DNA of 64,000 bases from Durusdinium trenchii (Eukaryota; Sar; Dinophyceae; Suessiales; Symbiodiniaceae): positions 848,424-912,423 of the forward strand of contig CAXAMN010021929.1 in assembly GCA_963970005.1 (NCBI GenBank), read 5' to 3'. Below the pieces are notes generated by a model. The model was not told the DNA's origin. It saw nothing but the letters and a program-made list of their open reading frames with translations, and searched no databases. Within the stretch, counting starts at the first letter, position 1. Every line of letters starts with the position of its first letter. A program made the position numbers and the translations under genes. Of this stretch, positions 42,701 to 52,650 are shown piece by piece.

Positions 42701-42933
42701 CGAGCTGTGGGAATGAGTCTCGAGCTGTGGATGTCTTTTCTGATACCGTGTGGTTTTTCACAAGTGTGGATTCCTCAATAATACTCCAATGACTCCAGCA
42801 ACAACTTCTTCCACTCCAATGTCCAGTCCACTGGACAGCATTCACGCAACGTCCACTGTTGGGCCGGCAAGAGGCCGTACTTCTTCTGGATGCTTTCCCA
42901 GATCTTGGAGATTTGGCCATCTTGCATGTCCAC
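27415..42933 (-). CDS. recA: Bacterial-type RecA recombinase gene, split over about 15 kb
   Basis: Nuclear gene for a RecA of bacterial type, which in algae and plants serves plastid or mitochondrial DNA repair: it forms filaments on single-stranded DNA and drives strand exchange with ATP. Exons seen in order: N-terminal helix (KIWESIQKKYG), STGSLPLDLALGVG, Walker A (GPETSGKT), CAFIDVEHAFD, GGEALKYAASVRLEVR with GEVVGIRQK, VTVRKNKLAPGFRTAEHD, GKEKMVKLLKDHPQ and the C-terminal acidic tail. Phases agree at every junction where both sides are known, using AG|G acceptors and mostly GC donors. I could not place the Walker B strand (VVDSVAAL), the L1 loop and NQIR segment (between exons 4 and 5), or the WYSY segment (between 6 and 7). 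A targeting peptide must lie upstream of 42933. Recognition is secure; integrity of the missing middle is not. Confidence 0.88.
28277..28317 (-). CDS. recA: RecA exon 7: GKEKMVKLLKDHPQ
   Basis: Forty-one bases encoding KEKMVKLLKDHPQ after a split Gly, corresponding to the C-terminal RecA segment GQG-K-x-x-A-x-x-x-LK-x-NP. Acceptor CTGTAG before GC; the end before GAGACG would be a GA donor and joins exon 8 in phase 0. Confidence 0.75.
28936..28978 (+). repeat. Dispersed CGTTCGYAGCGTCC repeat, copy 1
   Basis: CCAGGAGCCCCGTTCGTAGC followed by GTCCGATCGCT. Other copies at 33931, 41672, 46731 (inverted), 49600 and a diverged one at 15476. Confidence 0.7.
30942..30995 (-). CDS. recA: RecA exon 6: VTVRKNKLAPGFRTAEHD
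   Basis: Eighteen codons continuing exon 5 exactly (RQK then VTVRKNKLAPGFRTAEHD; E. coli type VKVVKNKIAxPFKxAEF). Acceptor GTCCAG before GTC, phase 0; ends after CACGAC before GCTGTT, a GC donor. Confidence 0.93.
31685..31788 (-). CDS. recA: RecA exon 5: GGEALKYAASVRLEVR
   Basis: Encodes GGEALKYAASVRLEVRSPA and SGKISKSGEVVGIRQK, matching GGNALKFYASVRLDIRR and the following GExVVGxxxRVKVVKNK of RecA (L2 loop end and the strand after it). Acceptor GCCCCAG before GC; ends after CAGAAG before GCGAGC, a GC donor. Confidence 0.93.
32334..32366. repeat. Short perfect hairpin
   Basis: GAGTTTAGAACCC and GGGTTCTAAACTC form a 13-pair stem with a 7-base loop. It lies in a RecA intron. Confidence 0.7.
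32821..32914. mobile_element. Foldback family A, copy 3 (diverged)
   Basis: Contains CCATGGGACTGC, CATTGACCCC and CCCCAATGTAGGCAAATATG and ends GGCAGTTTGATGGAGCGTCTGGG. More diverged in the centre than copies 1 and 2. Confidence 0.6.
33790..33843 (-). CDS. recA: Possible RecA exon: QFMRHLALLSE
   Basis: After acceptor TTATTAG the frame reads QFMRHLALLSEKDHF, similar to the RecA helix M-x-Q-A-M-R-K-L that precedes the NQIR strand. It lies in the right order between exons 4 and 5. The match is short and what follows is not RecA-like, so this is a lead only. Confidence 0.25.
33931..34030 (+). repeat. Dispersed repeat, tandem pair
   Basis: AGTAAGGCCAGGAGCCCC occurs twice, the second time followed by GTTCGCAGCGTCCGATCGCT; each half ends in TCCTTGCTCCTA. 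Confidence 0.7.
39038..39142 (-). CDS. recA: RecA exon 4: CAFIDVEHAFD
   Basis: Thirty-five codons reading ALSCCISLQRSGRRKN then CAFIDVEHAFDSTFAKKMG, the RecA segment CAFIDAEHALDPxYAxxLG with the catalytic-region Glu of EHA kept. Acceptor CACCAG before GCC, phase 0; donor GTCTGG. Confidence 0.93.
39195..39255. mobile_element. Foldback family A, half copy
   Basis: Only one arm and the interior are kept: GTGGGACTGCCATAGGACTG, then CAATTGGGGTGGTGCCAGGG. It lies just upstream of RecA exon 4 in the intron, about 55 bases from the acceptor. Confidence 0.65.
39306..39355 (+). repeat. Two-copy 25-base tandem repeat
   Basis: AACTCCCCTACTATCCCCTG followed by TATA, present twice in a row. Confidence 0.8.
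39867..40002 (+). repeat. 21-base tandem repeat encoding heptads
   Basis: Six copies of TAGTTGCGATGGCCTCCACCC with small changes, and about two more at 40270 to 40325. The unit length keeps frame: the minus strand reads RLEAIAT/RVEAIAS heptads and the plus strand reads LVAMAST. A single decayed unit occurs at about 53672 to 53700. Located in the RecA intron between exons 3 and 4. Confidence 0.85.
40860..40924 (-). CDS. recA: RecA exon 3: Walker A
   Basis: Sixty-five bases encoding GLPYGRILEVYGPETSGKTA. The P-loop GPETSGKT is intact, with Lys and Thr for ATP phosphate and magnesium contacts. Acceptor GCGAG before GCGG; ends after GCCCTG before GCGACC, a GC donor. Confidence 0.95.
41261..41282 (+). 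repeat. GA microsatellite
   Basis: (GA)n tract of about 20 bases. Confidence 0.9.
41672..41755 (+). repeat. Dispersed repeat, CTACTAGTAGC form
   Basis: TGCTACTAGTAG, AGGAGCTACTAGTAGCGTTC and TTGCTCCTAATAGCGATGCC, ending TAGTAGCTTCTTGCT. Confidence 0.65.
41893..41974. mobile_element. Foldback family A, copy 5
   Basis: Arms AGACGCGACCGGTGGGACTG and CAGTCCCATCGGTCGCGTCT, interior CCCCATTGACCC and CTGGCACCACG. The arms of this copy match each other with one change (GGT/AT near the middle), differing from copy 1 by ACAC to ACGC in both arms. Confidence 0.7.
42313..42399 (-). CDS. recA: RecA exon 2: STGSLPLDLALGVG
   Basis: Eighty-seven bases encoding IEVEEEPMPTPCATF then STGSLPLDLALGV, the universal RecA block before Walker A. 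Acceptor TTGCCAG before GC; ends after GTAG before GCAGTT, a GC donor. The spacing from the KKYG of exon 1 equals that in E. coli RecA within my reading. Confidence 0.9.
   Translation of the reverse strand, partial: ASKWRRSPCPRRAPRSPQGACLWIWHSA
42876..42933 (-). CDS. recA: RecA exon 1 seen: N-terminal helix
   Basis: Encodes VDMQDGQISKIWESIQKKY plus a split Gly, matching the N-terminal RecA helix (A-L-x-x-I-x-K-x-FG). Acceptor CTAAG before GTG; ends after TACG before GCCTC, a GC donor. Its phase completes exactly with the next exon (G|GC), which is strong support for an otherwise weak match. Confidence 0.6.
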
Positions 42934-44251
42934 CTTAGTTACTTTAGTTCTATCTTGGGATATCGTGAGAGTCAATCTACACCCGACCTGAAGTCTTCCC
43001 ATGTCGGCGACTTCGAGAAAAAGAACATCTCTCCTAGACACTCTGCAGAAAGAAAGACTCATGAATGACCGCCTCTTTTTACAGTAACTGCCAAGAAGAG
43101 TCCAAACCAAACTTCTATTGACCAAACCCCTTAAGTTCTCAGTTCTCCCAAAAACGGAAACTAAAAACACATATATATATATATACTTATAAGTTGACCA
43201 TACATCAGCATCGGAAACCCATTCTCCTCCACCGTGGCAGTTCTACAAGTACTTCCAAACCAACCCGAACATCGTCATGTGCATTCGTGCATCACAATGC
43301 ACCACGCACCCTTTTGGGGGGGGCCTCCACAATCAGAATTTTTCACTGTTACGAGTGCTCAAGCAAAGAACGGGGGGCCAGCCCTTCTTCCTTGCACCAT
43401 AGGGTTTAGGCGAGTACCAGGGTCGTAATGGTATCATTCACAAGCCCGCTGGAAAAAAGATGAAAAACGATCATGCATGAACAAGTCCAAGTGCTTAGTT
43501 CAACCATCCTCCAAACATTGGGCATCAAAACCAGGAAAAGCATGGAAAAAGCTCTGTTTGGGGACCGACAATCTATTTTTTGTAGATGTTCCTGTAGAAG
43601 AAGTCTACTGTGTATAGGGTCTTGCCATTTGAGAGGGGAGGATGTAGGAGCGAAGCCTGACAAAACTGAAAGAAAAGAAGGTGATCATACAGGCGGAGAG
43701 CTCTCCTGGTCCTCCAACAGCCACACGGTTTGGTGGAAGCCCTCGGTTCGTCAACAGAGTCTTCCAAGTCTTGAAAGATTCAAGTGGCCATGGGCCATGC
43801 ATGATGCCTGCCCACAGCCCACTGTGTCTTCCACTTCCCGGTCTCATTTTCAGGGAACTGGAACCATTGGATCGCCTACAAACCAAGACTACCCAACACA
43901 AACATCTCCGGCCGGAGTGCCATGTCTCCTTCAACGTCAGGCCCTATCACCCATCCCGCAAGGACGAACCAGTCGAGAACCCTTCGGGCAGACGCTTCAG
44001 TCCACGTCGAGTCCGACAAAAACGAGTCTACCGTGACCTGCAACGGAGGAACCTGACTCGACCTGCTTTTGGGTGAAGCCTTCGCCGTTCCTGAGGGTGT
44101 CGAAGGTGATGCGTGACGCCAGAAGAAAAAGAGACCGAAACAAGCGGCCAGGTTGGGGGGGGATTGACCCTGTTCGGGAACCCCAAAAGTCCATCATCCG
44201 AACACCGCTTGCCGCGTCCCAGGTTCTCCCTCGTGTGTGGCTCACTTCCAT

Positions 44252-44690
44252 CTCTTCCTCAGCGGCAGTGACTGGAGCGGCCACCACTGTTTGGCACTTC
44301 TTGGTTTCCGCCTCAGCTCGGTCGGCCTGAAACTCCTCAGTGTCCACTGCCCTCACCGCTTTGTCCTGCCCCGGTCCACTCTGTGACCGCAGCTTCGTCT
44401 CATCCTTCTCAAGCACCGACTCCTCGGGCGACATCTGTAGCTCCTTCTTGCTCTTGCCAGACTTGGAAGTCGGCTTTTTGATCTGAAGATCCTCCGCCTC
44501 CAAACTGGTCAGTTCAAGTTCTACATCTGACTCTGAAGCCTTTGGAATCTCTTTCTTCTTGCTCTTCTGTCTCGCGGGCACTTTCTTGGGCGTCTTCTCT
44601 ATCTGCTCCAGCTCTGTCATCTGCATGTCCTTCAATTTCCTCCTCAGGCCGAAACCACGGTCCGTCAGCTCACGACGTCTACGACATGGA
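44252..44690 (-). CDS. Highly charged low-complexity exon
   Basis: About 145 codons rich in Lys, Glu and Ser: ELEQIEKTPKKVPARQKSKK, then SDVELELTSLEAEDLQIKK, ending VTAAEEEME before a good GT donor (GTGAGC). Composition is that of a disordered nuclear or scaffold protein. It lies 1.3 kb upstream of the first RecA exon on the same strand; it might be a RecA leader region but is more likely an independent gene. The 5' edge is either an AG at about 44690 or the ATGCAG near 44618. No domain recognised. Confidence 0.5.
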
Positions 44691-45044
44691 TTGGTTCACC
44701 CAACGGTGAAATGGTTTTAAGGTTAAAACTTGGGGGACGGCCCATATTTTAAGTACTTCCACAAAAATAGAAGACTTGCGCAGACTGGCACTGCAGCTAC
44801 CAAAATTGGTGGTTGGAGAGGTGTTTGGCATTGTCATTCAGGGAAGCAAAACAAGTCGATCTGGTAAATGACAAAAACAACAAGCAGCCCGGCTGACCAC
44901 CACGCTACCACTTTCTCTGTGGCACTCCAAACTTAACATACCCCACCATATCCTACCTATTTGCCCTTTAATGCTGCTGTGAAGTCCTCATACTGATCAC
45001 CGGTCTCTCTATTGACCGGATTCAATCAAGCCAACAAACCATCT

Positions 45045-45291
45045 GCATCTCAGCGTCGCCTTCGTGCTTCTCCGAAAGCACACGAGGCCTCTGATGGACC
45101 CAGTCACCATCATCAAGGCCCAGGGGCGTTCCCGGCGCCCCCAGCTGCGGCGCGAGGCATCCCACGGCGCGGAGAGCCACGCGGAGGGCGGCGCGGTCGT
45201 GGGCGGAGAGAGGAACAGCGGCCCGGTAGGCGGAGAGAGCATGGCGCAGGTGCCAAAACGGCTGAGCGGACGGACACAGAAGCAAAGTTCT
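45045..45291 (-). CDS. Possible Ala/Leu/Arg-rich exon
   Basis: After acceptor GCTCAG the frame reads AQPFWHLRHALSAYRAAVPL then SAHDRAALRVALRAVGCLAP. GC-rich and helix-like, on the strand of the other genes. Two other frames of the same segment are also open, so coding status is uncertain. Confidence 0.25.
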
Positions 45292-45775
45292 CTGAGCTAA
45301 GAACTGTCTACCTGGAGGGTAACTGAAACTGCAAAAAAAAATGCGGGCAACAGAGTCTTTCTCGATACGATTGTTGAGATGATTTGTTTCAAGAATGAAT
45401 TGGTGACAGCGCTCGTTTCGGGCTCCAGTACCTATATTCAGGTGTCGGATGGTATCGGTCTCCGTGAAAAGTCCCTCTTGCCTGAGAACAAATCGACAGG
45501 TACAGTTGGTGAAAGCGCACGTCACAGGTCACCACCAAGAAAGAAGATCATGTAAACATATGTAAACTAACTAAAGACACCGACTGCCCTTCTACCCTTC
45601 TACCCTTCGCAGGTGTCATGGATGACCTAACCAAGAGGCTTCACGTCTCCCTCGCTCCACCGGTGTGTGGTTCTTCGCTTCAACGCACCCGATGGGAGCG
45701 ATGCATGGTCCGGCGGTGGCGACCATGGTTGACCATTAAAATTAAAAGCAACAAAAGACTCTTATTGTAATAATG

Positions 45776-45876
45776 TACCAGCAGTCACAAAGGGGTGCCG
45801 AACTTGAAGGGTAGGGGTGCCCAGCTACTCCACTCACTGGATGGGACTAAAAACCATTCCTTTGTGACTGCTGGTA
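45776..45876. mobile_element. Foldback with perfect 18-base arms (family D)
   Basis: TACCAGCAGTCACAAAGG at the left and its exact reverse complement CCTTTGTGACTGCTGGTA at the right, 101 bases overall. The TACCAG start recalls family B. No clear target duplication. Confidence 0.75.
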
Positions 45877-46730
45877 TAGACTCTTTGCTAATAAACAACG
45901 TACATGACGATGCAAAAGTCTCGTCAGATCTCTTCATCCGGAGCGCGGGTGTCAAGAAGTCCAGTCTACTCCATAGAGTCTCTTAACTTAAGCCACGAAA
46001 AGAATCTGCAGTGGCCCTCCTTGGTCCATGAAGACCATATCACTTCGAGGCGTCTTCCCTCGCCGTCCAACCACCCGCCCCACCTCCCCCAGCCGCGTCC
46101 AGGCCGCCGGCGAGAGGGCAAAGCCTGCAGAAACGATTTGGATTGGCCCGGTCCGGGCCAGGGGGGGCCAGCGGGGTCGAAGACCGAACCTGAGATGGGC
46201 AGAACTCGGCGTGACCCGAACTCGCAGTCGCGAGTTCCTCGCGAACCCCCGAACAGGTCGGGAAGGTCCGGGAAGGTCGACCGACCTGTGAGGGACCGAC
46301 CTGCCATTTTCACCATGTTTTTACACGAGAATGTTCATAGCATGTCATACTTGTATAGAAACAGCTTGGGCATGTCCTGACATACAGCGTTGGGCACATG
46401 ACCATGTCCATCTTGGAAAGCACGGGCATACTGAATGTTCCCCATTTCGGTGGATTACGAGCTGAACCGCATTCCTGGACCAAACATCCCTTGCAGGGCC
46501 AGATGCGAGGCCGCCAGGACCCCCCAAACCGGACGAGTCCACGAGCCGCATGGACTCCCACGGCGTCTCTTTTGGCGACCAAAACGAGGAGATGCAGAGT
46601 CTACCCCACACCCGAAGGCTTGCCAGGTAGATGGCCAAAAAGAAAAAACGGACCCATGCCGAGTCTTGGATCCCATGAATCCACGAGTAAAGGGCCGAAG
46701 CTATGAACGGAACGGCATCGCTTACGTTCG

Positions 46731-46806
46731 GAGCGATCGGACGCTACGAACGGGGCTCCTGGCCGTACTAGTAGGAGCAAGTAGCTACGAACAAGAAGCT
46801 ACTAAT
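46731..46806 (-). repeat. Dispersed repeat, inverted copy
   Basis: Reverse complement contains GCTCCTACTAGTACGGCCAG, GAGCCCCGTTCGTAGCGTCC and GATCGCTCC. Confidence 0.7.
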
Positions 46807-46923
46807 GCCCTCTGAGAGTAGCGGCGCGTCTCTGAGACACTCTGCGTGGTCGACGGTGATCCAAAGGCGGACTGGATTCGCTTGTTCGGCCCCAAAGGAG
46901 AATTGACCGGACACATCCACTAA

Positions 46924-47544
46924 ATCCACCTGCCAATTCACCACCAATTCCACCCAGGAAGCGCCCTCGACTGCCCTCCCCTGACGGCCCTGACTCGCCT
47001 TCCATGTCTTCAGAAAGGCTTACCCACGCTTTCCCACGCTTCCGGATTCGCGAAAACGGCGAAGGAAGATGCGGCGAAGGAACGGGAGCTTCCGGAGGTG
47101 AAGGCAGGCGGAAGGCGACGTCGAACACCGGAGGGTGATGAAAACCGGAGCCAAGTCCGGCTTCTTCAACGGGACCGAATAGGGCTGGAGGAGGGGCTGG
47201 AATTGGGGATGAAATGGATGAAAGGACTTGAAAGGACCTTCTCATTTCGCTGGACCGGTACGACCGTCTCCAGTTCGGTCTCTCGGTCCTTCCTCCGTCC
47301 TCCCAGTCCGTCCGGTCACGCTTTTCGACGCCCAAAAATTCCGGTGGGTGACCGGCCATGGGGAGCGGCGAATCCGCGTTTTCACGGGGAACGAGCTGTC
47401 TTGGCTCAGCTGTCTGAGACGGCCCAAGTGAACCGGAAGAACATGCTGGTGAATGACAAGGAGGCATTTCAGGGCATCACAACGAAGAAGGAGCCAATCA
47501 GCAAGTGCCAGGTTTCCGATATCCTGCATTCTGATGCATTCTGA
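46924..47544. other. GC-rich segment open on both strands
   Basis: Both a minus frame (221 residues, 46802 to 47467, Pro/Ser-rich) and a plus frame (about 207 codons, with KTAKEDAAKERELPEV and ETAQVNRKNMLVNDKEAF, ending near a GT donor at 47509) are open. The plus frame looks the more protein-like, but all secure genes in the right half are on the minus strand. I cannot decide between them. Confidence 0.3.
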
Positions 47545-47720
47545 TCACACGCAAATGCCAAACAAAACAACGACATCTGCAAAAAAAAAACTCATTGAGC
47601 TACGTGCAGTGCTTACAATAAAGATTGGTCACCAACTATTTCAGAATATCCTGACTTAATGTAGACTGTTGATTTGTCAAACCCCTCATATGAAGAGGTT
47701 GGGTATATGTACGGTATATC

Positions 47721-47820
47721 CCATTCCCTGTAACAGTGGATGATGATGGTTAATTATATATAAAATAGGTGGTTTCTCCAAAATAGTGATACCTTTTTGA
47801 CGACTGTTACAGGTAATGGG
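47721..47820. mobile_element. Foldback family C, copy 2
   Basis: Arms CCATTCCCTGTAACAGT and GACTGTTACAGGTAATGGG, interior GGATGATGATGGTTAATTA and TGGTTTCTCC. Confidence 0.65.
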
Positions 47821-48690
47821 GCATCCACAAAGTCTACATTACTGCCAAATCATGTCCTTCTGAACCCGCTCCCCACGGCCAAAACAATCCAAAACACTAA
47901 GCTAAGGCGAGCGTGGTGGGCGGCGTGCCGAGGCTCGCGACGCGGGTTGTTTGGGACGATGCGCGTTTCCGTCGATACATGTCTTCCAAGCGGCCATGCC
48001 ATCCACTTCCATGTTAGTTCCACGGAGAGCACCCTACAGTACCCAGTCAGGTCGCTAGAATCTTCATTGATTCGGTTTTTGGATCTATATTAGTTCCCTT
48101 ATTCCAGGGGCTCCTTGGGGAGGTCTCCCTAATTGAATACACACTCATTGCTGCGCGCTGAACTCGAAGCGTCGCGTCCGGCTCGCACAGCGTCGCATGG
48201 CAGGGAAGATGGATTTGGAGCGTCCGCTGCGACAGGGCGGCCCCGGAGCTGTCAGCCGAGCTGGTTTCCAAAAAAAATCATGTCAGCCTGAAGCTGCAGC
48301 TGCACTTACTGCACGTTTCATGATTCTTCAAGACTTACAATGGATGGAACGGCCTGGAAAAACTCTTTTCCACCGACCAAGTGGAGGTTTTTGACACTTC
48401 ACTGTTTGGGGGGCAGGGTCCTCCGTGCTCTGGCACAGCTCCATGAGGCGCCCAGAATTTGTGTCGGCACAGCTGCGCCCCATTCTAAGCGGCTGAGGGA
48501 GAAGGGCTCCACGGTGCAAGTGTGAAAGGGTCAAGAATCTAACCTGTTTGGACTCCTGGCCGCCCCCTCCATGAAACAAAGATGCTTGTTAGACAACCGC
48601 CTTCTTCTGAGGAGATGGGCGCTTCGGAGCCCTACAGTAGAAATTCCAAGTTCCTCATCCCAAAAAAAAAAACCTCGTGATGAGTGAAGT

Positions 48691-49360
48691 GTGAGACTGC
48701 CTACCCTTCATTCGTCATGCTTGCGTACTTTTCATGGCCCTGCGCCAAGGAGCAGCCTCGCCCCACCGAAAGCGACACGCGCTTGCACGCGCGAGGAGTT
48801 CCAAAAAACAGCGGCACCGCAGCCGAAGGGCCGCGGCACGGAGGACACGTTTCGATGGCAGATCGAGCCGTTGGACGGTGATGGATAGAGCCGTTTCTCG
48901 TTGGTCAACGAAAACGAGAACCGAGAACCCGTGAAACATCGTTCACCATCCGGTCAGGTTCCTTGCCCTGCGGGCTCTGCCGATTGCGAAGCCGATGCGC
49001 CACTGACAGTGACTGGTGGATAGTACTCTTCTATGGAACCAAACACGCACAGACAACAGGTGGAAATAGTTTGGAGGCCGCTTCTCCATCGGAAGCTGAT
49101 CATTTGGTGCCCTTCTTGAACAGGGAATCAGCTTGCCTACACCTCAAGTATCCATCTTCATCACCCTTGTGTCGCCCGGCAGTGAAACGGCGACACAAGT
49201 GCTCAGCCCATCGACCTCCACCGAACAGCGCGGAGTTCCGCGCGATGAGTTCCGCACGGAGTTTGACCCGGCGCATGGTAGCGAACGAGAAACGTGGTTC
49301 GAAACTCGAAGGCCCAGGGTAGTCGTGTCCATTCCTAAGACTGAATGGACTGGATGCCAA
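48691..49360. other. Exon-like segments, strand undecided
   Basis: On the plus strand, ATRACTREEFQKTAAPQPKG followed by TEDTFRWQIEPLDG (48770 to 48880) and PRDEFRTEFDPAHGSERET (49230 to 49300) look coding. On the minus strand, SFEPRFSFATMRRVKLRAEL with LIARNSALFGGGRWAEHL (49330 to 49200) and RVLRAAALRLRCRCFLELL (48860 to 48790) look equally good. One strand is probably real. No family recognised. Confidence 0.25.
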
Positions 49361-49505
49361 CCCCCTAGATTTCGACTGAGAAAAGAGGACTAGACTCCAC
49401 TCTTCAGTGATGCATACGCTCCATCATCCTCCCAAGCACACCTCAGCCAAATCGATGTTGAGAACCCATGTCCGAATGGACATTTGTGGGAACAAAGAAA
49501 TTGTC

Positions 49506-49602
49506 CTATACCAGCACCCTCCAACAGGTGGTTTTTTGGACACCTCTGAACCTCTAAGAGGCTATATTTATAGACACCTCTTGGAGGGTCCTGGTACTAT
49601 AG
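49506..49602. mobile_element. Foldback family B, copy 3
   Basis: Arms CTATACCAGCACCCTCCAA and TTGGAGGGTCCTGGTACTAT, interior CAGGTGG, GGACACCTCTGAACCTC and TATAGACACCTC. CTA on each side of TACCAG/CTGGTA may be the target duplication. Confidence 0.75.
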
Positions 49603-49677
49603 TAGTAATGCCAGGAGCTACGTTCGCAGCGTCCTTGCTATGACTTACGTAGTGAACGATCGTAGCTTCTTGCTGGG
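49600..49677 (+). repeat. Dispersed repeat abutting a foldback
   Basis: GCCAGGAGCTACGTTCGCAG then CGTCCTTGCTATGAC and GATCGTAGCTTCTTGCT; begins at the last bases of the family-B foldback. Confidence 0.65.
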
Positions 49678-50088
49678 ACCCTAGGGCTTAAGGTCTCCCA
49701 CGGATACCCCTTGACCTTCATCTTACTCAAGAGCAACATGGCCCAGGGACTCTAAACTCTTGACTCGACTTGACTTGTTCATTCATCATTCATCCGAATC
49801 CAAATCAAAGGAGTCCAAATTAAATTAATGTTTCGTAATTCATAGATTGACTGATGGTTTTACCGATTTACTACAGGAATTGATATTGCGTACGACGTAC
49901 GACTCATCACGAACCGAGAGCCGAGACTCGAACAGCAGTTTCGGATCGTGGTTCCACAGCAACATCAACCTTGAGGCCAACGCTGAAGGAGCCTCGCTGA
50001 AGGAGCTCCCGGACATGCGAGCCTTCCTCGAAGACGGACATAGTCAAACATCCGGGACGGAGCCAAGAGTGATCGGCCGAAACTGCAG

Positions 50089-50184
50089 TGTATACCAGGA
50101 CCTTCCAAGTCCGGTGGTTTTTGGACACCTCTTAACCTCTAAGAGGCTATTTATAGACACCTCTTGGAAGGTCCTGGTATGTAT
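50089..50184. mobile_element. Foldback family B, copy 4
   Basis: Arms TATACCAGGACCTTCCAAG and CTTGGAAGGTCCTGGTATG, nearly identical in the interior to the copy 580 bases to the left. TGTA flanks both ends. Confidence 0.75.
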
Positions 50185-52244
50185 AATGCCGCTCTTGTTC
50201 TATGGGAGAGAACACAAGGAATAGCGAAGCACTCTTTCATGATCACCTCTTCCAATCATCAGAAAACATCGCGTCACTTGTACACATCCTAGAGTACCAG
50301 CAAGCAAAACACAACGACAAGACAAATCTTGTGTCAGAAAAATATTTGAATCTAGCAAACTCACCTCAGTTCTGACCTCATCTCTTTCCCAAAAATGGAT
50401 TCAGTCCCGAACCAAAGCACATCCGCCGGCTTCCGCCAGCTTCCGCTTCCGGCCTCCAGCCCCAGGAACCGAGCCACGCGCCGCAAGTGCCTGGCACGCG
50501 AGCCACGCAACACCGCTCGGAAATGACAAAATGGTCACTGGAGGATCCTCTTTTCAACTCGTCTGAATGAAAACATGCATGATGCGATGCTCGGTCTATG
50601 GTGCTTGGGAATGCCATCGAATCGATCATACTCTTCCGGACATGTCGCTTCTGCGAACTAGAGGGACATTTGCCTTCCGTTTGAGCTGCCTTCCAGTTCC
50701 GTGATTCCGAACACTGTGCCGAGTGGCCCAGACCAAGCATGGCTATCCTGGCGAGAAGAAAGCACGCATCGAGATATAGTCTGGCAAACAAGAAGTCAAA
50801 TGTGTTTGTGTGTGTTTGTGCGGTAAGTATGTTTGTGACCATGGATTTGCAAAGATGCAAATAAGCTATATATAGTCATTCTTCCTCTTCATCAACCGGA
50901 CGATGAGTAGAACACTGCCATCTCCACCAGACTTTACAAACTCAATATTTCTTGAACAAAAACATTACCCCATCGCACCCAATCCTAGCTCTCACCGATG
51001 GAGGTTCTTTGTGTTTCTTCACATCAAAGACCGTACAAGCTCTCATCGAAGACCTTAGAGCTTACAAAGCTTTGAAAAACAATAATAACACATCTGCTCT
51101 TCAGAGAGTCATCTTCACATTTCGTCAATATAGGCTTCATTTATCATGATCAAGACCTTACCCTCCTTGGCAAGAAACCAAACAACCTCAAAAGTGCAAC
51201 AAAGAAAACTAATTTTTGCTTGCACACCACGTTCTTTAAATGAGTCTCAGACCTGATCGGCCGGACACTCAGACCTCTCGTCTGTCAGATGCGCCTCCGT
51301 TGGGCACCCAGCCGCCCCAGGGCTCAGCGGTCTGAGTGCGGCACCCGAAAACGGTGGCGGTCCCGCCCGGGTCTGGTGTGACCGTTTGAGGAGAAAAGAC
51401 CACTCTTTTCAACCACTCAGTGCTTTGTGCTTTGACCACTCGCCATCCTGAGATGATAGGTTTGTCCTATAACTAGGTCCGATGCCGGTCCAGTGTTTGG
51501 GATCTTGGGTCAAGGGGTTTTCCAACCGGGTGAGATGCAGCGTCTGAATGACGACGCCACGGACGACGGCACAGACGGATGGGGCGACATGGGCAGGTGA
51601 TTGGAAGAAGCCGAGTGACCTAGTGGCCACCATATGCGGCATACCCTCCAAAAAGCCAGAGCGAATAGGACATGACATGACCATGACCATAGATCCTGAG
51701 CTGTTGAAAGTGTCTTTCCGAAAACTCAAACCACACCGACCGTGGAGTTCACCGACCAGCGACGACCGGACCGGTCGAGCGGTCGGAATGGGCGCCGTCT
51801 ACAACGAACGCAGCTTCTGCGTGAACTGGAACGATAGGGGAGAGCCCACCAGAAGCTCCGCAGCTTCTGCTTTTCGATCTTTTCGCTTCTCCAACTGAGC
51901 AAGCCCGACGGTCAGCAAGGCCCGATCATCGCTGCCTGTCGATGACAGCAGGTGTGTTTGGGTCCTGAAATGGTCATGGATAAGTGGATGGCATGGCCCT
52001 AATTTTCGGATGACCATGAAATCCGAATACCAAACAGCAGCTGGTGGTGGTTTTCCACCTCCATGATGATTTCAGGGAGTGTGTTGGTCGGATTTGGGCG
52101 TGGGCTATTGATTTCATTCACCCCACACAAACCTCAGCGTTCATTCCCAGATCCCAAATGGACTACCCTCAGCGTTCGTTCTCGCAAGTTCACTCAAGGT
52201 TTCGGCAAGGCGTCGGTCTCCCAGGACATGGCAGTGCGTCTAAG

Positions 52245-52350
52245 TTGGGTCTATCCCCAATACCAGGGCGGTTGTGGATGATGATGGTTAGCATGATGAG
52301 GCCTGGTTCAAATGTTATGTGATGTTCTTGATATACTGACTGTTACATGA
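52245..52350. mobile_element. Foldback family C, copy 3 (diverged)
   Basis: TTGGGTCTATCCCCAATACC, then GTGGATGATGATGGTTAGC and TACTGACTGTTACATGAATG. Recognisable by the shared interior; arms degraded. Confidence 0.5.
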
Positions 52351-52629
52351 ATGTTTTGCTAGGACAAACCCTGGCCATATAAGACCCTGGCCTGGCCCGT
52401 CTCGTCGGCAGGTCGGCCGATACGTATCAGCCAGTCGTGGAACGAGACTGTGGGAGCGGAGGATAGATCAACCGACAAGGCGTCGGTCTCCCCAACCCAA
52501 TGCCTCTAAAACCCAATGCCTTTGAAACAAAGCATGAAAAACATACTTGAAATTGACCCATACCTCGAACTCGGTTTTTAATATGATAAGTCATCATGCA
52601 TTATATAGATACAATGTAATGATGGCACT

Positions 52630-52650
52630 AAAGGGTTTAGGGTTTAGGGT
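52630..52650 (+). repeat. Telomere-type TTTAGGG words
   Basis: AGGGTTTAGGGTTTAGGG: two and a half units of the TTTAGGG repeat used by plants and reported for dinoflagellates. Too short to be a telomere; chance or an interstitial trace. Confidence 0.6.
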
